Source: DRKI01 sp011051875 (GTDB taxonomy: Bacteria > Desulfobacterota > Desulfobulbia > Desulfobulbales > Desulfobulbaceae). Taken from it: 64,000 bases of DNA. The stretch covers positions 9,264-73,263 of the forward strand of contig JALXDL010000037.1 in NCBI GenBank assembly GCA_026990385.1, in the 5' to 3' direction. Below, one piece after another: positions 15,831 through 25,036 of the stretch (within the stretch, counting starts at the first letter, position 1; every line of letters begins with the position of its first letter). Made by a program: the position numbers and the translations under genes. The notes below the pieces were generated by a model that was not told the DNA's origin, made no database searches, and was given only the letters and a program-made list of their open reading frames with translations.

Positions 15831-16678
15831 TGGCCCACCTTTTTTCCGGTCAGGGAGAGAAAGGCGTCCTCCAGGTTCACGCGGCGCATGGTAAAGGCGC
15901 CATGGGCACGGAACCTGTCCGCCTCCTCCCGGGTGCTGAAATACCGGGTCTTCATCCCGCTGTCCTCGACCAGGTCGATGGCCCAGCTTCCGACGCGGGC
16001 CATGAGGTTGCTCGGGGTATCCAGGGCCACGATCCGTCCCTCGTCCAGAAAGGCGACCCGCTCGGCCAGGAACTCGGCCTCTTCGATATGATGGGTGGTG
16101 AGAAAGATGGTGGTGCCCTCCTGCTGGATCTTCTTGATCAGTGCCCATATCCTGCGCCGGATGGCGGCATCCAGGCCCACTGTCGGCTCGTCGAGGAACA
16201 GGATGCTCGGCCCGTGCAGCAGGGCCCGCGCAATGGTCACCCGGCGCATGAGACCGCCCGAGAGCTTCTTGACCAGGGTCGATGCCCTGTCTGTCATGTC
16301 CACGTAGGCAAGGAGCCGGTCGATACGCTCCCGGCGCGCCTTCTTCTTCATGGCAAAGAGGCGGCAGTGGATATCAAGATTCTCAAAGACCGTGAGTTCC
16401 TGGTCCAGGTTCACGTACTGTTGCACGACGCCGAACTGCCGCTTTGCGGCAATGGCGTCCCGTTCAATGTCAAAGCCGCCCAGGCTGGCGCTGCCGCCAC
16501 TCATCCGGGTCAGGCCGGTGAGGATGCGGATGGTGGTCGATTTTCCCGCCCCGTTGGGGCCGAGATAGGCAAAGAGCTGGCCGCCCGGCACGGTGAGGTC
16601 GATGCCCTTCAGGGCCTGGACCCTGCCATAGTCCTTGCGCAGGCCCCGGATCTCGATCATGGCATGGGAACCGCTCAT
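15827..16678 (-). CDS. ABC-2 type transporter ATP-binding protein
   Basis: This 283-residue ATPase has Walker A GPNGAGKST near residue 40, the signature LSGGLMRRV near 140, Walker B ILFLDEPTVGLD near 160, and the switch histidine in TTHHIEEAE. The C-terminal 80 residues after the ATPase core (GSWAIDLVEDSGMKTRYFSTREEADRFR) form a small extra domain common in NodI/CcmA-like exporters. It overlaps both the BchI-like gene upstream (ATGA at 16678-16675) and its permease partner downstream, so it is translationally tied to the chelatase genes. Confidence 0.88.
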   Translation of the reverse strand: MSGSHAMIEIRGLRKDYGRVQALKGIDLTVPGGQLFAYLGPNGAGKSTTIRILTGLTRMSGGSASLGGFDIERDAIAAKRQFGVVQQYVNLDQELTVFENLDIHCRLFAMKKKARRERIDRLLAYVDMTDRASTLVKKLSGGLMRRVTIARALLHGPSILFLDEPTVGLDAAIRRRIWALIKKIQQEGTTIFLTTHHIEEAEFLAERVAFLDEGRIVALDTPSNLMARVGSWAIDLVEDSGMKTRYFSTREEADRFRAHGAFTMRRVNLEDAFLSLTGKKVGQ

Positions 16679-17715
16679 GCCGCCGCGCCCTTGACCCGCT
16701 GCTGATGGACACTGTCCGGTATCTCCATGAGCGGCTGCCTCCGGAGCCGGTGCGGCAGGGCCAGGTCCACGGCCTCGCGGACATCGGCGGGCTCCACCGT
16801 GTCACGGCCATGCCAGGCGGCAAGCGTCCGGGCGGTCTTGAGGATGATAATATCGCCACGGTGTCCGTCCACCCCCATCTCCAGGCAACTGCGGCCTATC
16901 TCGTAGAGCAGCTCCCTGTCCACCCGCACCCGGCTGTATGCCTCCCTTGCCCGGACGATCCTGGCCACCAGCCGTTCCGATTCCTCCTGCCATTGTTCCC
17001 GGAACCCCTCCGGGTCTTCATCAAAGGCGACCCGCTGCTCCATGATCCGGACCCGTTCCTCGATGGAGCCGATGCCGGTGATGGTGACGCAGAGACCGAA
17101 CCGGTCCAGGAGCTGGGGCCGCAGCTCGCCCTCCTCGGGGTTCATGGTCCCCACCAGGGTGAAACGGGCCGGGTGGGAAAAGCTGATCCCCTCGCGCTCG
17201 ATGGTGTTCACTCCCATGGCGGCCGCATCCAGCAGCACATCCACCACGTGGTCATCAAGGAGGTTGACCTCGTCCACGTAGAGGATGCCGCGGTGGGCCT
17301 GGGCCAGCAGGCCGGGCTCGATCCGGCGTTCGCCCTTCTGCAGGGCCTGCTCCATGTCCAGGGTCCCCACCACCCGGTCCTCGGTGGCACCCACCGGCAG
17401 CTCCACCACCCGGACCCTGGACTCTCTGACCGTCAGCTCCCCCTGCTCTTCCGGGGTCCGGCCCATCAGGGCGCAGAGCTCCCGGTAGGCGGCGTATTCC
17501 GTGTCCGGATCAAGGCGGAAGGGAAAACGGTCAATGACCCTGATCCGGGGCAGGATCTCGGCCAGGGCCCGCACGGCGGTGGACTTGGCCGTGCCCTTCT
17601 CGCCCCGGACCAGGACCCCGGACAGGCCGGGATTGATGATGTTGAGCACCAGGGCCAGTTTCATCCGCTCCTGGCCGACAATGGCGACAAACGGAAAGTT
17701 CGGTTTCTTCTTCAC
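16675..17715 (-). CDS. BchI/ChlI-like AAA+ ATPase subunit of a metal chelatase
   Basis: This 346-residue AAA+ protein has Walker A GEKGTAKST (residues 38-46), Walker B ILYVDEVNLLDDH, and the sensor region GTMNPEEGELRPQLLDRFGL. All are diagnostic of the magnesium-chelatase I subunit family. It would form a ring with the BchD-like subunit and drive the large CobN subunit encoded two genes upstream. No bacteriochlorophyll genes are here, so a role in cobalt or corrin chemistry is the sensible reading. It overlaps the end of the BchD-like gene (17715/17712). Confidence 0.9.
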   Translation of the reverse strand: MKKKPNFPFVAIVGQERMKLALVLNIINPGLSGVLVRGEKGTAKSTAVRALAEILPRIRVIDRFPFRLDPDTEYAAYRELCALMGRTPEEQGELTVRESRVRVVELPVGATEDRVVGTLDMEQALQKGERRIEPGLLAQAHRGILYVDEVNLLDDHVVDVLLDAAAMGVNTIEREGISFSHPARFTLVGTMNPEEGELRPQLLDRFGLCVTITGIGSIEERVRIMEQRVAFDEDPEGFREQWQEESERLVARIVRAREAYSRVRVDRELLYEIGRSCLEMGVDGHRGDIIILKTARTLAAWHGRDTVEPADVREAVDLALPHRLRRQPLMEIPDSVHQQRVKGAAA

Positions 17716-19757
17716 TGTTCTGTCCTCACGATATCAACGAGCTGCTGTGCCCGGAGATCCTGTATCCTGAAATAATCGGCTGCCAGTGCCCCGGCCAGCC
17801 TGCCGGCAAGGCCAAAGGTCACCAGACCTTCCTCCTCGGTGTCCACCACGATGTACCTGGCCCGTTTCTCCGCCCGCATGGCCGTGGCGATCCGCACCAT
17901 CTCGTCCACCGGCCTGTCCCGGCCCAGGCTGACATTGGCCCTGCCGTCGGTGAGGATGATGACAATGGGCCGCCCGTCGGGCTCACGGACCAGGTAGTTG
18001 CGCACCTGTTCATGGGCACCCACCAGGCCGGCCGAGAGCGGTGTGCGGCCGCCCACCGGCATCTCGGCCAGCAGCCGGCCCGCCAGCTCCACCGAGCCGG
18101 TGACCGGCAGGTTCAGCCAGGACCGGTCGCGGCGAAAGGAGAGCAGGGCCACCTTGTCCCGTTTCTGGTAGGCATCGAGCAGAAGCGACATCACCGCGCC
18201 CTTGGACGCTGCCATCCTTCCCCGGGCCCCCATGGAACCGGAGGCATCGACGACAAAGAGGAGCAGGTTGCCGATCCGTCGTTCCCGGATCCTGTAGCGC
18301 AGGTCCCCGGGCCGCAGGATCAGGCCCGGCCCGCCGCCCCGGGCGGCCTGCCGGACGGCCGCCGCCCTGATGGTGGCATCCAGGGCAATATCCCCGGCCA
18401 GGCCGTGCAGGCCGGACCGGCTGGAGCGGCCCTGTTTCTGCAATACCCTGGAACGGGACCTGCGGCCGCTGCCCCGGCGGACAACCCGGTCCCGGCCCGA
18501 GGCGATCTTCCTGACCCGGAAGGAGGGCCCCACCGCGAAGACCTGCTCCTCCTCCGTCCCTGCTGCTGATCCCGGTTCCTCTTCCTGTCCCGAGTCCGGC
18601 GGCTCCCGGCTGGGGGCCTTGCCCTGCCCGCCGGCCGTCTCCGGGCCGGCTGCGGGCTCCTGCCGCGAACCGGCGCCCTCCCCTGCCTCGCCGTCGGCCC
18701 GGTCCCCGCCGTCCCGGCCGTCATCTCGCGGCTGCCGGTCCCCTGCCTGGTGCTGCTCCCGCTCCTGTTCCCGCTCCCTGCCGGGTGGCGGCGGCTCCGG
18801 CGGCGCCGCCTCGCGGCTCCGGTGGACCAGGGCCATGGCCGCCACCCGGCGGACATGACTGGTCTTGACCTCTGTCTCGCCCTCCAGGGCGGCGAGGGCG
18901 CGGGCGGCCTGCTCCAGGACCAGGTCGGCGCGGTGGCCGGCCACCGTGGCGGCCAGGCAGAGCTCCCCGATGAAACGGCGAATGGCGGCCGACACGCGGA
19001 CCCGCGGCAGGAGGCGGCGGCCGCGGTGGATACGGCGGCGAAGCTCTTCCGTGGCGCTGCTGAACCGGCGGCGGAAACCAACCGGGTCGCGGTCGAACTC
19101 GTCCCGCCGCAAGAGGAGGGTGACCCGCTCGTCGATCCCGGTGCAGGCCCGGACCTCGACACAGAGCCCGAACCGGTCCAGGAGCTGGGGCCGCAGTTCC
19201 CCTTCCTCCGGGTTCATGGTGCCGACAAGGAGAAACCGGGCCGGGTGGCAGAGGCTGATCCCCTCCCGCTCCACGATATTGCGGCCCGAGGCGGCCGCGT
19301 CCAGGATCAGGTCGACGATGTGGTCGTCGAGCAGGTTGACCTCGTCCACGTAGAGGATGCCCCGATGCGCCTCGGCCAGCAGGCCGGGCTGCAGGGTGGC
19401 CGTGGAGCTCCGGATGGCCCGGGAAAAATCAATGGCCCCGACCACCCGGTCCTCGGCCGCGTTCAGGGGCAGGTTGACCAGGCGCACGGGCCGGCTGCGG
19501 GGCGGGCCGGCAACAAGGCCACGGCAGCAATCCGGGCATTGCTCCCCGCCCGCATCCGGATCGCAGGAGAACCGGCAGCCGGCCACCCGGATCTCCGGCA
19601 GCAGCTCTGCCATGCCCCGCACCGCGGTGGACTTGGCCGTTCCCTTTTCGCCGCGGACAAGCACCCCGCCCACTGCCGGGTTGACGGCGTTCAGCAGCAG
19701 GCCCAGCTTGAGTTCCTCCTGGCCGACCACCGCGGCCAGGGGATAGAGCGTCATCAT
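17712..19757 (-). CDS. BchD/ChlD-like chelatase subunit: AAA+ domain, acidic linker and VWA domain
   Basis: In this 681-residue protein residues 1-330 repeat the BchI fold (Walker A GEKGTAKST at 36-44, Walker B ILYVDEVNLL, GTMNPEEGELRPQLLDRFGL). A low-complexity Pro/Gly/Glu-rich linker spans about 330-430. The C-terminal von Willebrand A domain holds the metal site DASGSM starting at Asp504 and ILTDGRANV. Such subunits bridge the AAA+ ring to the CobN/BchH catalytic subunit. An inserted CxxCC pair (EQCPDCC, near residue 75) is unusual and could bind metal. Start codon ATGATG at 19757 overlaps the cobN stop, indicating coupling. Confidence 0.9.
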   Translation of the reverse strand: MMTLYPLAAVVGQEELKLGLLLNAVNPAVGGVLVRGEKGTAKSTAVRGMAELLPEIRVAGCRFSCDPDAGGEQCPDCCRGLVAGPPRSRPVRLVNLPLNAAEDRVVGAIDFSRAIRSSTATLQPGLLAEAHRGILYVDEVNLLDDHIVDLILDAAASGRNIVEREGISLCHPARFLLVGTMNPEEGELRPQLLDRFGLCVEVRACTGIDERVTLLLRRDEFDRDPVGFRRRFSSATEELRRRIHRGRRLLPRVRVSAAIRRFIGELCLAATVAGHRADLVLEQAARALAALEGETEVKTSHVRRVAAMALVHRSREAAPPEPPPPGREREQEREQHQAGDRQPRDDGRDGGDRADGEAGEGAGSRQEPAAGPETAGGQGKAPSREPPDSGQEEEPGSAAGTEEEQVFAVGPSFRVRKIASGRDRVVRRGSGRRSRSRVLQKQGRSSRSGLHGLAGDIALDATIRAAAVRQAARGGGPGLILRPGDLRYRIRERRIGNLLLFVVDASGSMGARGRMAASKGAVMSLLLDAYQKRDKVALLSFRRDRSWLNLPVTGSVELAGRLLAEMPVGGRTPLSAGLVGAHEQVRNYLVREPDGRPIVIILTDGRANVSLGRDRPVDEMVRIATAMRAEKRARYIVVDTEEEGLVTFGLAGRLAGALAADYFRIQDLRAQQLVDIVRTEQ

Positions 19758-22700
19758 TCCGTCCGTTCCTCGATGTCGCCCTCGATCTCCAGGTAGCTGT
19801 CCCGCAGTTCCTGTGCCATTTCCGGCGTTGCCTGCCACATGGAGCGGCTGATGGCCTCCAGCAGCTTGTCGAGGATGTTCTGCAGGGCGTGCGGATTGAC
19901 CTGCCGCATCCACTGCCGCATCTCCGGATCCAGGACATAGGCCTCTGCCACGGCCTCGTACATCCAGTCCTCGATGACCCCTGCGGTGGCGTCCCAGCCC
20001 AGCACCACGTCCATCATGTGCGAGATGTCGCCCGCGCCCTTGTAGCCGTGGCGCATCATGCCACGCAGCCACTTGGGATTGACGAGCCTTGCCCGCAGCA
20101 CGTGCCGTGCCTCCTCGGCCGTGCTCCGGACCCGCACCCGCTCCGGGTCGCTGGCGTCGCCCATCAGGGAGAGTGGCTGATCGCCACGCACCGAGGACGC
20201 CGCCACGATGAGGCCGCCATAGTAATTGTAATAGTCTGTACACGACATCATGTCGTACTCCCGGCTGTCCTCGTTTTTCACGGTCACGTCCATGCGGCCG
20301 AGCAGGCGGCGGAAGGTGCCGGGCCGGCTGCTGCCGTAGGAGCCGCGGCCATAGGCATGGGCCGAGTAACGGATGTAGCTGTCGGCAAGATCGTCCCGGT
20401 CCTGCCAGTTCTTCGATTCCACCAGCTCGCTGACCCCGGCGCCGTAGGTGCCGGGCGGACAGGAAAAGACCCGGAAGGTGGCCTCGCGGCGGGCCGCTTC
20501 CTCGTCCATGCCCTGGCTCCGGTAGACGGCCATGTCGGCCTCCACGTTGCGGCGCAGGATATTGGCCTCGGGCGGCTCGTTCAGGGCGCTGACCATGGCC
20601 ACGGCCTCGTCGAGCTGCTCCATCAGGTTGGGAAAGGCATCGCGGAAAAAGCCGCTCACCCTCGGCACCACGTCCAGGCGCGGCCGGCCCAGCTCCTGGG
20701 CGGGAATGACCTCCAGGCCGGTGACCCGGCCGCTGCCACGCTGCCAGACCGGCCTCAGCCCCATGAGGTAGTAGATCTCGGCAATATCGTCGCCCCGGCT
20801 GCGCATGGTGGCGCTGCCATAGACCAGGATCCCCACCGAGTCGGGATAGCTGCCGGTCTCCTGCAGGTAGCGCTCGATGAGGGCGTCGCCCAGCCGCCTG
20901 CCCACCTCCCAGGCCGCGGGCGTGGGGATGGTGGCCGGGTCCACGGAGTAGAAGTTGCGGCCCGTGGGCAGGATGTCGGCCTGGCCGCGGCTGGGCGCGC
21001 CGGATGGCCCGGGCCGGACAAAGCCCCCGGCCAGGGCGGTGAGAATGGCGTCGATCTCCTCGCTGCACCGGCGAATGGCCGGGACCAGGGTCTCGGCGAT
21101 GTAGAGCAGCACCTCGCCGACCCCGGCGTCGTCGGTCAGGGTATGGACCAGGCCGGGATCATAGTCCGTGGCCGCCAGCCTGCCCACCAGGGCCAGGGCC
21201 TGGCCGTGGGCCTCGGCAATGACCTCCGCGCCGCTGCGGCCCCCGAACCGCGGAGACCGCCGGCCCCGGCTGGCGAACACCTCGTCGGGATCGTAACCCA
21301 TGCCACGCAGCAGGGCCTCGCGCAGGGAGGGCACCGGGCCGTTGGCGATCCGGGTCAACTGGACAACATACTCCACCAGCCGCTCGCCCTCGGGCGCCTG
21401 GCCCAGGGTGTGCAGGCCGTCGCCGATGGCGGTGTCCGCCAGTTCGTGCAGGTAGCCGTGCAACCGTTCCAGGAAGCCGTCGAAATCCGCCAGGGCCTCT
21501 TCCCGGTCCAGGTCGAGATCCCGGTGCAGGTTCGCCGCCGCCACCGCCTCCCAGAGCATGGTCTGCAGGATCTCCACCTTGCCCGGGTCCTCGCTCCGGG
21601 CCACCGTGTATTCCCGGACCAGCCGCTCGACGCCGGCCAGGTCCTCGTACAGGTCGGCGTTGGTCAGGGCCGGGGTCAGGTGATCGACGATGCAGGCTGC
21701 GCTGCGCCGCTTGGCCTGGGTGCCCTCGCCGGGATCGTTGATGATGTAGGGATAGATGTTGGGCAGCTCCATGATGGCCAGGTCGGGGAAACAGGACCGC
21801 GACAGGCCCAGGGCCTTGCCGGGCAGCCACTCCAGGCTGCCATGCTTGCCCACGTGCACCACGGCATCGGCCCGGAACACGTCCCTGATCCAGCGGTACT
21901 GGGCCAGGTAGTGGTGGGGCGTGCTGAGACGGGGATCATGGTAGGCCCGGTCGATGTTCTCCAGGGTGCCGCGCGGCGGCTGGATGGTGAGAAAGACATT
22001 GCCGCTGACAAAGCCGGCAAAGAGCAGCCGCCCCTGGTGGACAAAGAGCTCTCCCGGAACCTCCCCCCAGTCCCGCTCCATGGCGGCGCGCACGTCCGGC
22101 GGCAGCTCGTCGTTCCAGGCCAGGTAGCGCTCCGGCCCGGCGGTTGCCCCGGCCCGCGCGGCCATCCGCTCCGGGGTCAGCCAGCGCCGGTCCGCGGTCA
22201 CGCCCGCGAGCAGGGCCTCGGCCAGCTCGTCGCCCGAGGCAAAGGAATCCAGCCGGTACCCCTCCTGCCGCATCCTGTCCAGGAGCAACCGGACCGAGGC
22301 AAAGGAGTCCAGGCCCGCGGCACAGCCGATGCGGTCGTCCCGGGGCGGGTAGTGATGAAAGATGATGGCCACCCGCCGCTGGCTGGCCGGGATGCGGGCA
22401 AGGCGCGCCCAGTTCAGGGCCAGGCGGACCAGCTTGTCCACCCGTTCGGTTATGGGCTCGTAGCGGGCCAGCAGGCCGCCGGTGACCGGGTCGCGCTCCT
22501 TCTGCTCCCGGAAGGCGACGGGCACGGTGATCAGGTTGCCGTCAAACTCCGGCTGGGCCGCGGCAAAACTGACATCAGAACTTGGCAGGCCCTGGTCCGA
22601 CGCCTGCCAGGAGGCGCGGTCGCCCATGGAGACCAGGGCCTGGAGACAGGGCACGCCCAGGCGCGGCAGCAGGTCCTCGTAGGCCTGGCCGGCCATGCTC

Positions 22701-23500
22701 AGGCTGAAGAGCATGGGGTTGATCAGGACCTGGATCCGCGGCCGGCCCCGGTCCATGAAAAAGTGCTCCACCACGTAGTCCGCACCGCGGTTGCCCCGGT
22801 CAGCGTCCCGGTAGCGCAGGTGAAAGACCGGGATCACGTTGGCGCCATGGGCCTCGATGGAACGGACCAGGGCGTCGATGAAGGCGAGGTTGTGGTTGAG
22901 CCAGTAGGTCTGGTAGAACCAGAGCCCCACCGTGGGCCGGTCCGGATCGACCCGCCGGGCCAGGTAGTCGGCCAGCTCCGGCACGCCGTCACAGTCCGGG
23001 TGGTAGATCCCCTCGTCGGGCAGCCGCTCCGGCGGCGCGCACTCCAGGCTGGTGCCAAAGAGGAGGTTGTGCAGAAACCGCAGGAGCTGGCAGTGGTTGC
23101 CGGCGCCACCCAGGTCCAGGTAGCGGCCAATGGTCTCCCAGGCGGGGGTGCCGAAACCGTGGCTGTACTCTGCGGCCGCTGCCTGCGCGTCCTCGTCGCC
23201 ACCCGAGGGCTGTACGTGAAGGTGGGGCCGCGTCGCGGGGTCTGCCGCGGCCATGGCCGCGATCAGCCGGTCCCAGGCCGGGAAGGAGGGCTTGCCGCCA
23301 TGGAGGCAGATGATGACCACGTCCGCGGCCATGGCCCGACGGACAAAGGCCTCCTGTTGCCGGGAATCCGCAAGCTGTTCCCTGGTCCTGGCCCGGACCG
23401 AGATCCGGCCGCCCTGGTCACGGAAGGCCAGCACGCCCCGGCTCAGGCTGGGCAGCTCCATGCCGCCGGAGGAGAAGTAGCAGAGGGTGTAGGGTTTCAT
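19754..23500 (-). CDS. cobN: CobN-type cobaltochelatase large subunit
   Basis: This protein of about 1,248 residues has the CobN/BchH architecture. Landmarks are HYPPRDDRIGCAAGLDSFASV near residue 395, VGKHGSLEWLPGKALGLS near 570, PNIYPYIINDPGEGTQAKRR, the GRNFYSVDPATIPTPAAWEVG block near 865, and the C-terminal SHMMDVVLGWDATAGVIEDWMYE. CobN inserts cobalt into a corrin ring using ATP hydrolysed by AAA+ partners, here probably the two BchI/BchD-like subunits. Anaerobes commonly insert cobalt early with CbiK or CbiX, so a salvage-linked CobN is notable. A distant relative, HmuS, acts in haem uptake. ATG at 23500 overlaps the preceding stop; an in-frame ATG at 23536 is less likely. Confidence 0.92.
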   Translation of the reverse strand: MKPYTLCYFSSGGMELPSLSRGVLAFRDQGGRISVRARTREQLADSRQQEAFVRRAMAADVVIICLHGGKPSFPAWDRLIAAMAAADPATRPHLHVQPSGGDEDAQAAAAEYSHGFGTPAWETIGRYLDLGGAGNHCQLLRFLHNLLFGTSLECAPPERLPDEGIYHPDCDGVPELADYLARRVDPDRPTVGLWFYQTYWLNHNLAFIDALVRSIEAHGANVIPVFHLRYRDADRGNRGADYVVEHFFMDRGRPRIQVLINPMLFSLSMAGQAYEDLLPRLGVPCLQALVSMGDRASWQASDQGLPSSDVSFAAAQPEFDGNLITVPVAFREQKERDPVTGGLLARYEPITERVDKLVRLALNWARLARIPASQRRVAIIFHHYPPRDDRIGCAAGLDSFASVRLLLDRMRQEGYRLDSFASGDELAEALLAGVTADRRWLTPERMAARAGATAGPERYLAWNDELPPDVRAAMERDWGEVPGELFVHQGRLLFAGFVSGNVFLTIQPPRGTLENIDRAYHDPRLSTPHHYLAQYRWIRDVFRADAVVHVGKHGSLEWLPGKALGLSRSCFPDLAIMELPNIYPYIINDPGEGTQAKRRSAACIVDHLTPALTNADLYEDLAGVERLVREYTVARSEDPGKVEILQTMLWEAVAAANLHRDLDLDREEALADFDGFLERLHGYLHELADTAIGDGLHTLGQAPEGERLVEYVVQLTRIANGPVPSLREALLRGMGYDPDEVFASRGRRSPRFGGRSGAEVIAEAHGQALALVGRLAATDYDPGLVHTLTDDAGVGEVLLYIAETLVPAIRRCSEEIDAILTALAGGFVRPGPSGAPSRGQADILPTGRNFYSVDPATIPTPAAWEVGRRLGDALIERYLQETGSYPDSVGILVYGSATMRSRGDDIAEIYYLMGLRPVWQRGSGRVTGLEVIPAQELGRPRLDVVPRVSGFFRDAFPNLMEQLDEAVAMVSALNEPPEANILRRNVEADMAVYRSQGMDEEAARREATFRVFSCPPGTYGAGVSELVESKNWQDRDDLADSYIRYSAHAYGRGSYGSSRPGTFRRLLGRMDVTVKNEDSREYDMMSCTDYYNYYGGLIVAASSVRGDQPLSLMGDASDPERVRVRSTAEEARHVLRARLVNPKWLRGMMRHGYKGAGDISHMMDVVLGWDATAGVIEDWMYEAVAEAYVLDPEMRQWMRQVNPHALQNILDKLLEAISRSMWQATPEMAQELRDSYLEIEGDIEERTE

Positions 23501-24816
23501 GGTCTGCATGGTTGTTGTCCCTGTTCCGTGGGGCATGCCCGCTCACCTGGCGCGGCCCCTTGCGCTTTCCCGTGCCTGCCCCCCCGGTCGTCCAGGAGGC
23601 CGCAATCTTCCATGGCTGTCAGCAACTGGCCCGCGCCGGTGCAGGGGATAATGGTCCCGCCCGCGCAGGAGAGGGGGAGCGCGTCCCGCCGCAGGGTGAA
23701 AATCCGCAGGCCCCTGGCCGCCGCATGGGTCAGCAGGCGCAGGTTGTCCCGGTAGGGCCCCCGCAGGCCGAAACCGGCGTCAATGACCAGCGGGCACTCT
23801 TCCAGCAGGGCCATGGCCTCGGCCAGGCGCGCGTCGCTGAGGCTGCCGGCCAGGGGCTGGCACACGCACTTCGCGCCCAGGCCGGCGGCCACGAACCGGT
23901 CCAGGTCATTGTCCATGAGCACGCCGGTGGCTATGCCGTGGCCACGGCGGGCCAGCATGCGGTAGAGCGGTGCGCCGCTGCCCCCGCCGCCCACCACGAA
24001 GACCCGGTCGCCGCCGGCCGGGGCGCGCAACTCGATGGCCCCCAGGCGATGGCTGAAACAGGCCTCGTCAAAGTCATAGAGCCGGGCCACGCTGTCACCG
24101 GTGAGCACGTCCTCGGGGCTGCCCGAGGCGGTGATGGCCCCGTCGCGGACCAGGACCACCGTGTCCGAGACCCTGGCGGCGATATCCACGTCGTGCAGTG
24201 AGGCCAGGACCGTGATCCCCCGGCTGCGGCACAGGTCGCGCAGGATGGCCATCACCTCGAGGCGGTGCTTGAGGTCCAGGTGGGCCGTGGGCTCGTCCAG
24301 GAGCAGGATGCGGGGTTCCTGGGCCAGGGCGCGGGCCACCAGCACCTTCTGCCGCTCGCCGTCGCTGAGGCTGGCAAAGTCCCGCTCGCGGAGATCGTCG
24401 GCATGGACCGCGGCCAGGGCCCGGCGCACCACCAGCCGGTCCTGCTCGCCCAGGCGGCCGAGGAAACCGGTATGGGGATAGCGGCCCAGGGCGGCGAACT
24501 GGAAGGCGGAAAAGAGCGGCGGCGTCACCCGGTCGGTGAGGACCACGGCCATGATCCGGGCCAGCTCCTTCTGGGCCATCCCGGCCAGGGGCCGCCCCGA
24601 GACCAGGATGGTGCCCGCCACCGGCTCCAGGTGACGCGACAGGGTGCGCAGGAGGGTGGTCTTGCCGGCACCGTTGGGACCAAGCAGGGAGATGAACTGC
24701 CCGGCCCCGAAATCCAGGTCAATACCCTCCAGCACGGTGCGGCCGTTGTAGCCCACGCTCAGGCCCCGGCACGCCAGGAGCACGTCAGGATCGTTTTTGC
24801 TGTTGATTACGGTCAT
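23497..24816 (-). CDS. btuD: BtuD/FecE-type ABC ATPase fused to a C-terminal nucleotide-binding-like domain
   Basis: This 439-residue protein opens with an importer-type ATPase: Walker A GPNGAGKTT (46-54), signature LSDGERQKV near 148, Walker B ILLLDEPTAHLD near 170, and HDVDIA. It should power the BtuC-like permease encoded at the far end of the operon. Residues about 265-405 form a second domain starting RVFVVGGGGSGAPLYRMLARRGHGI, which looks like a Rossmann-type beta-alpha-beta fold. I do not recognise its function; BtuD itself ends near residue 250. The tail after 410 is low complexity. It precedes cobN with an ATGA overlap. Confidence 0.85.
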   Translation of the reverse strand: MTVINSKNDPDVLLACRGLSVGYNGRTVLEGIDLDFGAGQFISLLGPNGAGKTTLLRTLSRHLEPVAGTILVSGRPLAGMAQKELARIMAVVLTDRVTPPLFSAFQFAALGRYPHTGFLGRLGEQDRLVVRRALAAVHADDLRERDFASLSDGERQKVLVARALAQEPRILLLDEPTAHLDLKHRLEVMAILRDLCRSRGITVLASLHDVDIAARVSDTVVLVRDGAITASGSPEDVLTGDSVARLYDFDEACFSHRLGAIELRAPAGGDRVFVVGGGGSGAPLYRMLARRGHGIATGVLMDNDLDRFVAAGLGAKCVCQPLAGSLSDARLAEAMALLEECPLVIDAGFGLRGPYRDNLRLLTHAAARGLRIFTLRRDALPLSCAGGTIIPCTGAGQLLTAMEDCGLLDDRGGRHGKAQGAAPGERACPTEQGQQPCRP

Positions 24817-24845
24817 GCATCACCCACGGACCCGTCGTGCGACCA

Positions 24846-24905
24846 TTCCACGACGAATCGTGGAAAAGTCACGACCATTCCGCGATTCATCGTGGAATGG
24901 TCGTG
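24846..24905. repeat. Tandem palindromic hairpins between the TonB receptor and the ABC ATPase
   Basis: Two related hairpins sit side by side. The first has an 8-bp stem, TTCCACGA (24846-24853) with its complement at 24858-24865. The second is nearly perfect across 36 bases, CACGACCATTCC (24870-24881) with its complement at 24894-24905 and an inner CGAT/ATCG stem. Both carry the CCATTCC/GATTCATCGTGG theme. They resemble REP-like elements. They lie in the only sizeable gap of the operon and could attenuate read-through or stabilise the upstream mRNA. Confidence 0.75.
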
Positions 24906-25036
24906 CCATACCACCACGGAAGGATGCGGATTGGCCGGGACAGAAAACCCAGGCGGCCCGCCATCTCGCGGGCAGGCCGGTGGCATGGGCCAGCAGGGCC
25001 GTGGCCAAGAGCGCTGTTCCGTTCATGGCCGGATGC

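Noticed and set aside
16675..23500. Magnesium chelatase for bacteriochlorophyll
   Set aside because: The large subunit has CobN-type landmarks, no other bch gene is present, and the operon is headed by a cobalamin riboswitch.
19889..23755. A 1,288-codon plus-strand open frame
   Set aside because: It lies wholly antisense to cobN and neighbours, has low-complexity Gly/Ala/His-rich sequence and no recognisable domain. Long antisense frames are expected in such GC-rich DNA.
24820..25026. 68-codon minus-strand frame between the receptor and ABC ATPase genes
   Set aside because: Its second half is simply the translation of the palindromic hairpins; no ribosome site.
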